Positions 12,063-22,957 of a stretch of 64,000 nucleotides of DNA are shown piece after piece (the stretch's first letter is position 1; each line of letters opens with the position of its first letter). A model generated the notes under the pieces. That model was not told the DNA's origin. It worked only from the letters and a program-made list of their open reading frames with translations, and did not search any database. The position numbers and the translations under genes were made by a program. The stretch lies in the NCBI RefSeq assembly GCF_963576675.1, contig NC_088914.1, forward strand, positions 14,363,001-14,427,000. Direction: 5' to 3'. Source of the stretch: Euphorbia lathyris. Lineage: Eukaryota; Streptophyta; Magnoliopsida; Malpighiales; Euphorbiaceae.

Positions 12063-12325
12063 TTCAGTTTTCAAATGCGTAAATTCTCAATCCATATGAA
12101 ACACGAGTAAAAGAAAAATTACTACAGCACATAAATGCATGAAAAATTAACACAACATAATGAGTTTTCACACCACATATCCAACCAAAAAAAGTCAAAA
12201 TTTGTAAGCCAAGCAATAAAAATTTAAGGTGGAGAGTAATCATATGCCCTAAGTAGGCCAACAAGGTAGTAGGAACTATGGATTTAATTGTCAGTTAAGC
12301 AGCACAAAAGAACAGAGACCACCTA

Positions 12326-15300
12326 TCAGAACTCCGATGGGGAGATGACATCGTCAATTTTCAATATCATTTTGACAACTTGTGTTGCGAGCAAGATCTG
12401 CTGTTGCTTTCCGATCAGAGTCTCGAAAACGTTCTGTTCGCGCATGTCATTTGTACCAGTATCATTGCAATCTATTCCATAGTGAGGATTGTTTTCCTGC
12501 GTATTTGATTGTTTGAAACGGAAAATTAATTAGCATAGCCATATAGTGATGAAAGAATATGGGAACAGATTACCAGACATGTGATTGGTTAACATATCAC
12601 ATTTACCTTGAATTGCTGAGATCTCACAAGAGAGAGTGTTTCAATTGGTTGGAGGCCGCTATTCTCAGCAAGTGCCACTGGGATGGCATCTAAAGCATCA
12701 GCAAATGCCATGATGGCATACTGCAGGTACAAGAAGTACATGCTGTCAGTATTTAAAGCAGAAAATGTTCTCTAGGAATAAGTAAAGAACAAATCATTGC
12801 AGGTGCAGTGGGAAGAATGTGTTTACCTGCTCAACTCCAGGATATCTCTCAGCAGCTGCCTGCACAGCAATTGAACAAGATATCTCGGCTGAGCCACCAC
12901 CATAAACAATAGAATTGTTGCGGATGAGATTCCTTGCTACACAGAGTGCATCGTGGATGCTACGTTTTGTCTCTTCTATCATCATTTTGTTACCTGACAC
13001 AATGCAAAGCAAATAACTTCATATCCCATGCTACTCACAATTTTCTTTCTAGTTCTTCAATATTATCACATTTTTCATTTTTCATTCCTTTCTCATGGAG
13101 CCAATCATCAAGGAACTACTAGTCTCAATTGTCATATGAAAATATGCTAGCTAAATAAATGGCAACAAAGGTCCAGAAAAGTGCTCCCAGTATCACCAGG
13201 GAACAGCAAATGGCACCATTATCAGAGGAAAAGATAAATCTCATGATTGGTACACAACATCTAGGTCTAGAAAATGCCAATCTTGGACTCTTTTTTTTTC
13301 AGAAAGTTCTTCCACTAGAACAGCGAAATACCTCGAAATGTACTAAAACATGAAAACTCAGCTGTCATTTCAAACAAAGGTTTTTCAACTACTTGAATGC
13401 CACAAACAGAAGTCAGACAGATTCTGAAAAAGAGAAGTGGTCTAGTACACGTTTACAATTAGAAATGAGTCGGATTGTGTGTAGTAGTATAAAATCTCAT
13501 TCATTCACCTCAATTATTAATAAACCCGAAACCTTAAACAAAATGTATTGCAATTTAAAGTAGGCCAAAGGATAATATAGCCCTACCTCCACGAATAAAT
13601 ATGGTGACAGCCCTTGAATTTGCACAGTGTTCAATGTAAAGCATTCGATCTTTTGTTGTCCCAAAGGCCTTTTCTCGAACCAAACCAGCCTTCAATATAT
13701 AAAAAGTGGGTAAAACTTATTAAGTGAATAATACAATCGGGAAAGATGAATCTGCATAGATGATGAATCAAGCACAGAGATCAATGTGGAAAAATGCAGT
13801 GAAAATATGGAATGAAGATTGGAGATATTATTCCAAAATAATATTGGAAATAAATAACCTTAGTAGAATTGTCATCAAGGTTAAAACCAGGTTACCTGGT
13901 AAAATAAAGAATTTCATGGTATGCATATAAACCAAGGTTTGGAAGGAGGAAAAAAAAAATTCTAAGCAAAATTACCTTCCCCAGCTTCTCAGTTGTTAAT
14001 TCCTGGAATCTAGGCACTATTCTCCCACCTACAAAAACAAGATATCATCAATTTGCGATAATCATAAGAAAATCCTAGCAGCAACTTCATTCAGCAGCAT
14101 TCTGAAAATATTAGGCAAATCACAAGATACTAACAAGTGCAAGGAGCTGAATTGGACACAAACCTGTGGCAATTGCTATCAGCTCTAACTCCACGCCACC
14201 AACCCATCTGACAGCGGGTAAGTTTCTGTGCATTAACAAATGATTTGCCTCATCATCGAACCCCCATTGACAGATGACCAACGTAGCACCAACATCCTAT
14301 GAACAAATTAACATGAAAGAAAATTGTAAACAAGACAACACATTGTACACCACAGTCTCAGTAAATTCCAAGACCATTAAACAAAACAAGTCTCCCATTG
14401 CCAATGGTCAACACAACTAAGCCCTTGTTTGGGAGGAGGTTAATGGATGTAATGGAATGTAAACTTTTTAATTAACCTTGTTTGGAAGCTTTTTATTGAG
14501 AGGAAATGAAGGTTAGTGGGAGTTAACATTTAACTCCCATTACTCTATATCTTAACCTCCAAAATGGGGGGTTAACGGGAGTAATGGAAACTTTTTAACT
14601 CTCATTTACACTCCAACTCCCAAACAAGGTTAAATTTTAACCTTCATTTCCATCACTTCCCCTCCCCTTCCATTACCTCCTCTAACTCTCACCTCCATTA
14701 ACCTCCCAACTCCCAAACAAAGGCTAAGGGTTGTTCGGAAATTGAATTTAGAGTGAGGGTATTGAACACACAAAAAAGCAGCACAAAAAGCAATTTTAGA
14801 CTTCAGTTCTGTGGTGACATAACAATAGAAACTAACCTTGCATTTCTGAACCATGTCATCAAAATACTGCTGTTCCTGCTTACGCAGAGTCTGAAACTTC
14901 TCTACTGTATCAATATCCACCTTATGTTTAGTCTTTGGCTTTGGTGGCTCAAAGGGGCAAGTCAAAATAGCAATATTTGCATCTTCAATTTTCTTTGGCA
15001 TCTGTGGATGGCTCATATCTTTGTCAACTATTATTCCGTATACTAATTCTGTATCCTCCAACTTGCCTCCTACTTTTCCCTCAACTTTTATCAAATCCAA
15101 ATTAACATCTTTCCTTTCTAAATCTGCAACAGCAAGAACTGCTTTAACAGCAATTTCAGCCAAGCTGCGCTTGCATCGATTAACACTACAAAACAAAGAA
15201 AAATGGAAAATTCACAGCATAAATAACAAAAAAAGCAGCTACATAACTTTGAAAGTCGCACTATATCATTTGTGAAAGAATTTAAAAAAAAAAAAAAAAA

Positions 15301-16495
15301 AAAAAAACCAATCAAACAAGACTAGAGACCAATGGAGTCGCATTGCAAAAATGACAAGCTATTGCAAGGCTTAGACCAACCTACTGACTCACAATTAACT
15401 TGAGTTAAGGATGCTTCCTCTACAATCTATACAGGAGAGAATACAGCCAGACTTACATTTTTGAGGAAAGAGTAGTCATGCAAACTTGAACCAAGGGCTC
15501 TATATTGGCTGCTTCAAAATCAAACTTATGTGATATATGCTCCAAATGTTCAAAAGCTATTCTGGAAGCCATCTCATAGCCCTCTGCTATACGAATGGGA
15601 TGAATTCCACGTTCTAGGAGCTTCTCAGCCTGCTCCAAGAGTGCACCAGCCAGAACAACAACACCAGTTGTACCATCACCAATTTCATAATCCTGACTCC
15701 GAGAAAGCTCAACCATCAACTTGGCAATCTGATTGTCCACATCCATCTGCTCCAAGATTGTAGCACCATCATTCGCTGAGAAAACAAATAAGTGTAACAC
15801 ATTAGGGCAGCTCTTGAATAAAATCAATCTCCCAAACTAGATTTCACTTCAGAAACAAACGCTGTAATGCCAGGAGATAATGGAACCTAAATATAAGATG
15901 CATAAGAACTTATACAACAAGGACTAACCAGTTACATCTCCTTAAGTTAATCTCCGTAATCAAGAGTACGTTGCTACAATGGTCTTCATATTATGACAGA
16001 CAAGGCAGAAAATCTATATCAATTATTATATTTATAAACTTCTGCTTCAACTTAATCAATCCCCCCATTTGTACAAGCTCGAGCAGCTCAAAGCAACTCT
16101 AAACACGCATACTCATTCTAATTATATCAAACAGATCTAGTACTTAAACCTCGAAGCAGGAAACCATAAACCCTACTGAACCATCCAACAAAGAAAAAAA
16201 CGAAACATCACTAGATCAGAAAAACCAAACAATCAAACCGGCTAAGCTAAACATACAACGAGTAAAAGAAAAAGGATGAGAGGGAAATGAACTTACTAAT
16301 AGTGACATCGCCGTCGGGACTCTGAAGCATCTTGTCCATGCCCTTAGGACCAAGAGATGTACGGAGGATCCGAGCAACAGCCCTTCCAGCGGAAATGTTA
16401 GCTTTCTGAGCCTCAAGACCTCTCAATCGAGTCTTCTGTTCCTGCTCTTTTATGATTATAAATGGCCTACCGTACTCGTCGAAGGCTAACGCCAT
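12326..16495 (-). CDS. CCT5: T-complex protein 1 subunit epsilon (CCT/TRiC chaperonin), 9 exons
   Basis: Epsilon subunit of the hetero-oligomeric cytosolic group II chaperonin, which folds actin, tubulin and other proteins using ATP. Exons on the minus strand: 16495-16297, 15775-15457, 15185-14837, 14296-14164, 14028-13976, 13689-13587, 12993-12827, 12720-12607, 12496-12326. All have GT-AG borders, phases agree, and the total is 535 residues plus stop, the usual plant length. The N-terminus [20 protein letters not shown] is characteristic of this subunit. Nucleotide-binding motifs are GPKGMDKML (49-57), [11 protein letters not shown] (from 68) and GDGTTGVV (99-106), with YGGGSAE near residue 418. 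Intron 3 carries a MITE (14421-14724), and the intron between exons 2 and 3 has a 24-base A run (T on the transcript). The gene looks intact. Confidence 0.97.
14421..14724. mobile_element. Tourist/PIF-Harbinger-like MITE inside CCT5 intron 3
   Basis: A 304-bp element beginning GCCCTTGTTTGGGAGGAGG and ending CTCCCAAACAAAGGC, flanked by TAA on both sides (14418-14420 and 14725-14727). Terminal repeats of about 14 bp extend with interruptions into GGTTAATGG / CCATTAACC. The interior also folds (AACTCCCATTACT / AGTAATGGA). It lies well away from the splice sites. An open frame reading from exon 3 through the intron into it is only intron read-through. Confidence 0.85.
15284..15307. repeat. A-homopolymer, 24 bases, in a CCT5 intron
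   Basis: An uninterrupted A run on the plus strand, so a U tract in the CCT5 pre-mRNA about 100 nt upstream of the exon 3 acceptor. Length may be unreliable in any assembly. Confidence 0.8.
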
Positions 16496-18443
16496 TTCTG
16501 CTCAATCTTTGATCCACTTCAATTTGAGTTTCTTCACTTCAATAGGATCCCAAGGAATTCGAAGGAAGAAGTTCAAAGAAATGGAGAAACGGAGGAAGAG
16601 TGGAGAAGCTCTTAGAGAGGAAGTAGTGTTATAGTGGCTAACTCGCCCGCGCGCTCAATCGTTGGTTCTGTATTTTCAAAGCCCTAACTCGGTTCTCGAA
16701 TTGCATGTGCCCTCTGCGTGTTTATTTTCAGATTGGGCTTTTTGTTTTAGTTAAGACGCCTATGAAGCGGCCATGACTGGATCCTACGGACCTATTGGCC
16801 CAAGTCCATTTATAGATAGAAAGATGAATCCCATCTCTTAAAAACTGAAAAAAACAAATTCCTCTTTCAACATTTATAATATTTAATATTTAAAATTCAA
16901 GAATTATTTTTTTTAGTAATTTACTTGATACATCACATACAATAAATAGATAAATTTGCAAATTATGTATTTAATTTCTTTTTTACTTTTATTAATTCAT
17001 TATTTTGTTTTAATAAAATTATCAAAAGTCTAGTTTTTGTTTTTCAAATTTAGTAAGCTAATTTATTAATTAGTGATAACTAAGTAGATAAATATTCCCT
17101 ATAGATACATTTTCAATTATGGGCAAAGGTCAACTGAATGTGTAGCTTTTAGGAAACCAAAATCATTTGGTTCTACAACAAGTCGAGAGCTTTACAGAAG
17201 AGTGAGAGTCAACTTTCGAGAGCTAAAAAAACACTACTTCACTTAGCATAAAAGTGTCGATATAAATGTAACTATGGAGAAACTTTACAAGTGAATGATT
17301 CTTATTAGAGGATTGTCTTGTTCCAATGGAGATGTGCCACCTCACACGGCTCTAATAGAAAGGTGTAACAACTTATAAATATAAGGTTTTAGAGAATCTT
17401 TCAAGTATATCGGAAAACTCTAACCTCTCTTTTATTTTCATTCTCTTCTTTTGAAAGTGAACAATTAGGCATAAGAGTGCATACGCCAGGCAGCTGCCAC
17501 CTCCTTTGTTTTGTAGGAATCAGCCATTGCAATACTAGAAGCTGAAATCCTTCTCAATAACAAATTCTAGAGGACTTCTCTTATACAACAGGAGCAATAC
17601 ATCCGACCAATCAAAACATATATATGCATGGGAGACTATTTGTATCAAGACATAAATGTATACTAGTTGTATTATTTGTTTGGCCAAGTGTATTATATCG
17701 AGAGTATGGTAGAATTTCTTATAATCCTAAATAATAGCTTCCACTCCCTCTCATTTTTCTTACGGTATTCTGCTCTATTTTTTCTTTCTTTCTTCTTTCT
17801 CTTTCTTTGTGTCTTTAACGAATTAATATCGTTTATTATTGAATTTGCGTTTAAGAATGAAATAATCTCATCATTTCCTTTTTTGACAGAAGTTGCGTAG
17901 AAGTTGCAATGCAAAAATTAAATAAAACAAGTTGCAATTAATAAAATCAACTTTTAAACCCTTCTAAAGTTACCTTCCAGGTTGTTATTTAGCTTTGCTA
18001 AGACATGGAGTCACGAGCGCAATTGAATAGAACCTCGAACTGAGCCCGAATCTAAGCACGGTAAGTTGAATTTTTTTTGAAATTGAAACGAAATGAAACC
18101 AATACAAACAGTTTCAAATGTGATTTGAGACTTTTTGTAACTATTTAGGAATGTCATAATCAAAACACTCTAACTTGGTTAAGTGATTGAGAAATAGAAA
18201 CAGTGATTTCTATATTTTAGAACTTTCTTTCCTGACAATTTTCTCTCTTTCTCTGTATTTCTTCTCAAAACTCCTTTTATTTTCTTTTGATCTCTGTATC
18301 TTTTTCTTCAAACTCAAAATGAACTTCCCCTTTTTAAAGAAACACTTTCTGGTCTTAATATACGTTCATATAAAAAAATTTCAACTGCTCATGTAGTGGG
18401 GAGTTGAGAAAGATACATGATAAAACTGCTGCAAACCGTCATG
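16496..18443. other. CCT5 upstream region and AT-rich intergenic DNA
   Basis: The first ~170 bp (16496-16660) include a purine-rich stretch that is presumably CCT5 5' UTR in antisense view, then CG-containing sequence around 16642-16660. No unambiguous TATA box was found. A pyrimidine-rich tract lies at 17735-17815. No gene, RNA or intact element is visible in the rest. Confidence 0.4.
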
Positions 18444-18620
18444 GTAGCCGATCGGCTATACTTGTGGTCAACCGGCCACGTCATGTAGCCGATCGGTTAT
18501 CGATGGGTAAATAGGACAGATTTAACCGTATATAAAACGACAACATTTTTGGAAGAAAACTAGTGGCCGACCAACCACTAGTTGTAGCCGATCGGCCACA
18601 ACTCGTAGCCAATCGGCTAT
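18444..18620. repeat. Cluster of GTAGCCGATCGGCTAT-type palindromes
   Basis: Six 16- to 20-bp dyads of one pattern occur within 180 bp: GTAGCCGATCGGCTAT (18444), GTGGTCAACCGGCCAC (18464), GTAGCCGATCGGTTAT (18485), TAGTGGCCGACCAACCACTA (18561), GTAGCCGATCGGCCAC (18583) and GTAGCCAATCGGCTAT (18605). A TATATAAAAC motif lies between them near 18529. This resembles the palindrome-rich upstream region of an LTR, but no element ends were found. Confidence 0.6.
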
Positions 18621-19361
18621 AGCCTTGAAGAAAAACCATTTTTTCTTAAAAAAAATGGCTCGAATTCTAGCTCGTGATTCCATATGACGCAATGTGAAAT
18701 CCACCTGCAATATATTGAGCACATGCAACATAATATCATTCTTATGGTTAGAAAAGTTTGTGCTCACAACTTGGCATTGCGTGTGCAAATTGAAGAGGCG
18801 TGATTCTCCGTATCCAACTACTCCATACAAGCATTAAAGGGTAACTACACATGCTTCACCAAATCTTTAAAGAGGAGCAAAAACGACATTGTTTTCCTTA
18901 AGATTCTCCGAGCTCCGAAAGGAGTGGAAATTAGGCTATAAAGGACCTAGATATGTACAAAATGGGGCATCTGATACCCTACATAATGTTCTCTAGTATA
19001 TTCATAGAGAAAATTTATGACACGTGAATCAATACATTCCCTCCAATCTAGATAACTCACAAGGAAATGAGGAGGACAGTCTGATCTGAATCAATAAGAA
19101 TATCTCCTGAAGATACTTAGAGTTTCATCCGACCACGTGGATTAATATATGTCGTTAATCAATATAATGAAGGAATGAGAGCCTTTGGATTTTATGAGGC
19201 AATTAGACAAAAGACAGTTGTCATATGGCAGGCGCGTTGCCTGATGTCATAACACTTTATGGTCCTCATAACCAATCGGAGGATGACACACGTCCGTTGC
19301 TTCACTAGGGTACGCATTTCCCGAGATTATAATAACTACCCTTGATTCTACTATATATAAC
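18621..19361. other. Intergenic DNA left of the retrotransposon nest
   Basis: No intact ORF. A degenerate stretch about 18880-19090 (+) could be translated retroelement debris, but no domain can be named. CTATATATAAC (19351-19361) directly abuts the outer element; its last five bases ATAAC would be the left target duplication, whose partner is outside the window. Confidence 0.3.
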
Positions 19362-19728
19362 TGTTGGTCCCGTGTGATTAGTTCCAAGGGGGGGGGTTAG
19401 GAACTAATATAACTTTTTTTCAAAATGTGTATGCTGACTTAGTTATTTTGCAAGTTAGTTAGCCCAGCTTTTGGTCAGCTTGGCCAGATATGCGATAAGT
19501 CGACTTTGGACAGATATTGACAAAAGCTGTTTTACTTATAAGTTAGATGTTGACGCTCTTGGAGGTCAGCTTCTAACACAGCACTTGAAATTTCTCAGAG
19601 TTAACTTTAAGCAATTCTATATGCTGAGTAAATTTCCATACAACACATGCACATATAATATTGAGAGAGAGTCTAGAAATTACTCAGTATCACTTATCCT
19701 GGTTCGGCCTCTCTGCCTACGTCCAGTC
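19362..19728 (-). repeat. Outer Sirevirus 3' LTR, left fragment
   Basis: Starts TGTTGGTCCC, the inverse of the GGGACCAACA end of the inner element's LTRs, and matches the end of those LTRs in reverse orientation with considerable divergence. It is interrupted at 19728 by the inner element and resumes at 55136. Joined, the LTR is about 1438 bp, the same size class as the inner LTRs. Confidence 0.9.
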
Positions 19729-20864
19729 TGTTGAAACACCTTTTCACAAGATTTTGATTTGACAAAATCATCCATGATTAAGAGGCAATTAAATTTAAAT
19801 GCTTTGATTTAATTGTACTAATGTGTTTGTTCAATATTGAGTGCCAAAATATATATATAAAGTTAAACAGTACAAAAGTCAGCTAAGCTGAGTGGAACGG
19901 AACTCAGCATGAAAGAGATAGAAGCTGAGTGGAGTAGAACTCAGTATTAGAAGCCTCCTTTAAAGATGCCAGAACGAAGCTGACTAAATTAGAAGACTCC
20001 TTCAGGATTGTGTAAACAGAACGGAGCTGACTAAGAAGGAACTCAGCAGAGAAGTTGAACATTCAAAGACAACAAATGAAGCTGAGTAACAGTCAGGACA
20101 GCATGAACGATCCGTTCACTAAAGGACAAAGTCTGCCGATCTTCTGCACCAATAATTGAAGCCTCGAAAATACACAGAAGATTAATTCCAAGAATCATGG
20201 GTCTATGGATTATTGGTAAAAGACAACTGGCACAAAAAGACAAGTCTGATGCAAAAAGACAAAACCTGACGCCTGAAGAAAACAGAGGAAGGGAATGGCG
20301 GAACAGTCTGAAGCTGACCAGAAGATGTTCCCTAAAAGAGCCGTTTTGGACACAACGGCTAAAACTATTTCAAAATGATCCATCTGCAGATTTCCTTCTA
20401 TAAAAGGACAATCAAGAACCTTGGATCATTGCCGGATTATCAAGAGAAAAATACAAGAAGAGAAAATCCCAAAAGCACTCAAATACAAATAGATCTTACA
20501 CCAAATTCTCTATTCTCTGTGTAAATGCTAGATTGATTGTTTTGTAATCATCTAAAGTGTTCTTTACCTGAAAAAGAATAAGTGTGTAATCAATAGGAAT
20601 ATTGAAAGTGTTGAGCTGAGTACTTGGTTATAAGTATTCAGTGGTAGAGAAATCTAGGTGCTGGGTTGTAGCACTTAGTAGGAGTTGAGTAGACGAATAG
20701 AGGACGGTACTCTTGCATATTCAACTGCCTGTAAATGGTTTGTGCTCTACCTTTAAAGAGCTCAGTATTGGATTCGAAAATCCCAGGAGGAACTGGGGAC
20801 TGGACGTAGGCAGAGAGGCCGAACCAGGATAAGTCGTGTTGAGTAACTTCTAAACTCTTTCTCT

Positions 20865-20905
<41 letters not shown>

Positions 20906-21190
20906 TGTGTTGCTTGTTGTATTTACTCAGCTTATAAATTGTTAAAACTGAAACTGAGTAAATCCGAGTGCTAAGTTGGAAGCTGACCTTTCAAGTGTCA
21001 ATTCCCAACTCTCGAGTTAAGCAGTCTTAGTCAACATAGTACTAAAACTGTCTAACAAATCAATCGGCTGTGCTGACCAACACGCTGAGTTATCAAACTC
21101 ACAAAATAACATTAAGTCAGCATACTTAAAAGCGAAAAAGTTACATTAGTTCCTAAACCCCCCATTGGAACTAATTACTAGGGACCAACA
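19729..21190 (+). repeat. Inner Sirevirus 5' LTR (1462 bp)
   Basis: Begins TGTTGAAACACC and ends GGGACCAACA. It contains a TATA box TATAAAAGG at 20399-20407, preceded by a small hairpin AGCCGTT...AACGGCT (20339-20360), and an (AT)18 tract at 20867-20902. The U3 region repeats the words AGCTGAGTGGA, AACTCAGCA and AGCTGACTAA many times. Confidence 0.95.
20399..20407 (+). promoter_or_regulatory. TATA box of inner Sirevirus 5' LTR
   Basis: TATAAAAGG, conserved at 54329-54337 in the 3' LTR and, reversed, at 55526-55534 in the outer element's LTR. Transcription would start about 30 bp downstream, defining the U3/R border near 20430. Confidence 0.8.
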
Positions 21191-21192
21191 AG

Positions 21193-21204
21193 TGGTATCA
21201 GAGC
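21193..21204 (+). other. Primer binding site, initiator Met-tRNA
   Basis: TGGTATCAGAGC, 2 bp after the LTR end, is complementary to the 3' end of plant initiator methionine tRNA. This is the common primer of Ty1/copia elements. Confidence 0.95.
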
Positions 21205-21252
21205 TGAAGCTCACTACTCAAAGATCTAACAATCTTGAGCTGATCCCTAAAA

Positions 21253-22951
21253 ATGGGTGAAAATAGCACTCGTTTCCTTCCAGGAAACCAAACAACACAG
21301 ATACTCCCTGAGGGATTATCAATCACTAGACCTCCCCTATTCTTTGGATCTAATTATACATTCTGGAAGAATAGGATGAAGAACTTTATTCAAGCCACAA
21401 ACATGAGTGCATGGCTTGCAATAGTTCAAGGTCCACATATACCTTATAAAACTGTTGATAATGAGAAAGTTATCAAGAGTGAAACTGAGTGGACAGAGGA
21501 TGACCTCAAAAAATTACAAAATAATGCTTCGGCTATCAATATGCTTCACTGTGCTTTAGATGCTGCAGAATACAATAAGATTTCAGGTTGTGAGTCAGCA
21601 CAGGAGATCTGGAAGAAGCTGGAAGTGACCTATGAAGGCACTAGCAAGGTCAAGGAATCCAAAGTGAACCAACACATGCGATTGTATGAGTTGTTCGAGA
21701 TGACAGACAATGAGGACATCCCAGCAATGAATGCCAGGTTCACCAACATAATAAATGAGCTTAAAAGACTCGGTAAGAATTTCACCGAAGAAGAACAAGT
21801 GAAGAAGATCTTACGAAGTCTTCCCAAAAGCTGGCAGGCTAAGAAAACAGCTGTAGAGGAAGCTCAGAACCTGACCACATACAAATATGATGAGCTGATC
21901 GGTTCCTTGCTGACCCATGAAATCTCCATGAAAAATTTTGAAGCTAAGGAGAAAACCGAAGATAAAAAACAAAAGTCACTTGTCATGAAAGATGACTCAA
22001 CTGAAGCTGAGTCAACTGATGATGAAGAAATGGCCATGTTTACTAGAAAGATGAAGAAACTGTTCAGAAGAAATGATAGAAATGGCAAAAGAACATTCAG
22101 AAGAAATGACAAGTACAAAGTTGAGTCAAGTGACAAATATAAAAAGGACAGCTCCAAGTCTGTCACATGTTTTGAGTGTCATCAAACTGGGCACATCAAG
22201 TCAAGCTATCCCAACCTCAAGAAAGAGAAGAAGGGAAGCAAAAAAGGTTATGGTAGCAATATGGAGCGATAGTGATGAGTCAACATTATCTGAAGCTGAG
22301 CAGAATGAAACAGCCAACATATGTTTCATGGCAGATGATGGAGCTGACCAATCTCAATCTGAGCAAGCTGGCCTCTCTGGAGATTCTGAGCAGTGTAACA
22401 AAAATATTAAGGCACTCAGCAGGCGCTGTGACGAGATTGAGGAGGTCAAGCTGAGTGACCTCCGATATCTCCTCCAGGACAATTCAGATTTACATACCAA
22501 CATGCAAATCTTACATAAGTTTGTCACGGAAGTTCAAACTGAGTCTAAGAAACTTAGAAAGGATGTCACAACCTTACAGAACCAAATAAAAGGTTCAACA
22601 AAGAATAAACCTCATGCCGAGTACTCAGGTACTGGTCAGCATAAACAGTTTACTCAATGTAGCTGTTATGGGAAGAAAGGACACACAAAAGCTGTGTGCT
22701 GGCATAACAAACAAACTGTCCAATGTGACTTCTGTGCTAAGAAAGGTCATACCACCAAGGTATGTTGGCATGCTCAGCACAACAATGCTGACTACACTCA
22801 ACATCACCCTCAAAGGGTAACTATGTGTGGCTTTTGTGGTAAAAGTGGTCATACTACAAATGTATGTCGTCACAAGTTAAAATATGACTTTGCACCTGTT
22901 TACACTAACAAGAAATGACCCAAAAGGAATTGGGTACCTAAAAACGAATAG
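21253..22951 (+). pseudogene. gag: Inner Sirevirus gag (frameshifted)
   Basis: Structural protein forming the virus-like particle. The N-terminal ~230 residues are a copia-type gag domain (SITRPPLFFGSNYTFWKNRM, IWKKLEVTYEG, LRSLPKSW). Then come an acidic/basic linker and a first zinc knuckle CFECHQTGHIKSSY, whose last Cys is replaced by Tyr. One extra base in the A run at 22240-22245 shifts the frame and ends the first ORF at 22272. The reading continues in the next frame to a premature TGA at 22916-22918 (a Gly codon in the outer copy) and the normal TAG at 22949-22951. The C-terminal part has a Leu/Lys-rich coiled-coil-like stretch and three more CCHC motifs, the first again with a Cys-to-Tyr change. 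The TAG is in frame with pol. Confidence 0.92.
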
Positions 22952-22957
22952 TTTAAA

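Noticed and set aside
14630..15196. 188-codon minus-strand ORF reading past CCT5 exon 3
   Set aside because: Only the exon 3 part is coding; the C-terminal extension is intron and MITE sequence after a good GT donor.
20867..20902. AT dinucleotide tract in the Sirevirus LTR as a regulatory element
   Set aside because: It is a microsatellite whose length differs between the two LTRs (36 and 46 bp); no functional signal beyond that.
21864..22166. Antisense ORFs within gag, pol and the env-like genes
   Set aside because: They are shadows of well-supported sense frames with recognisable domains.
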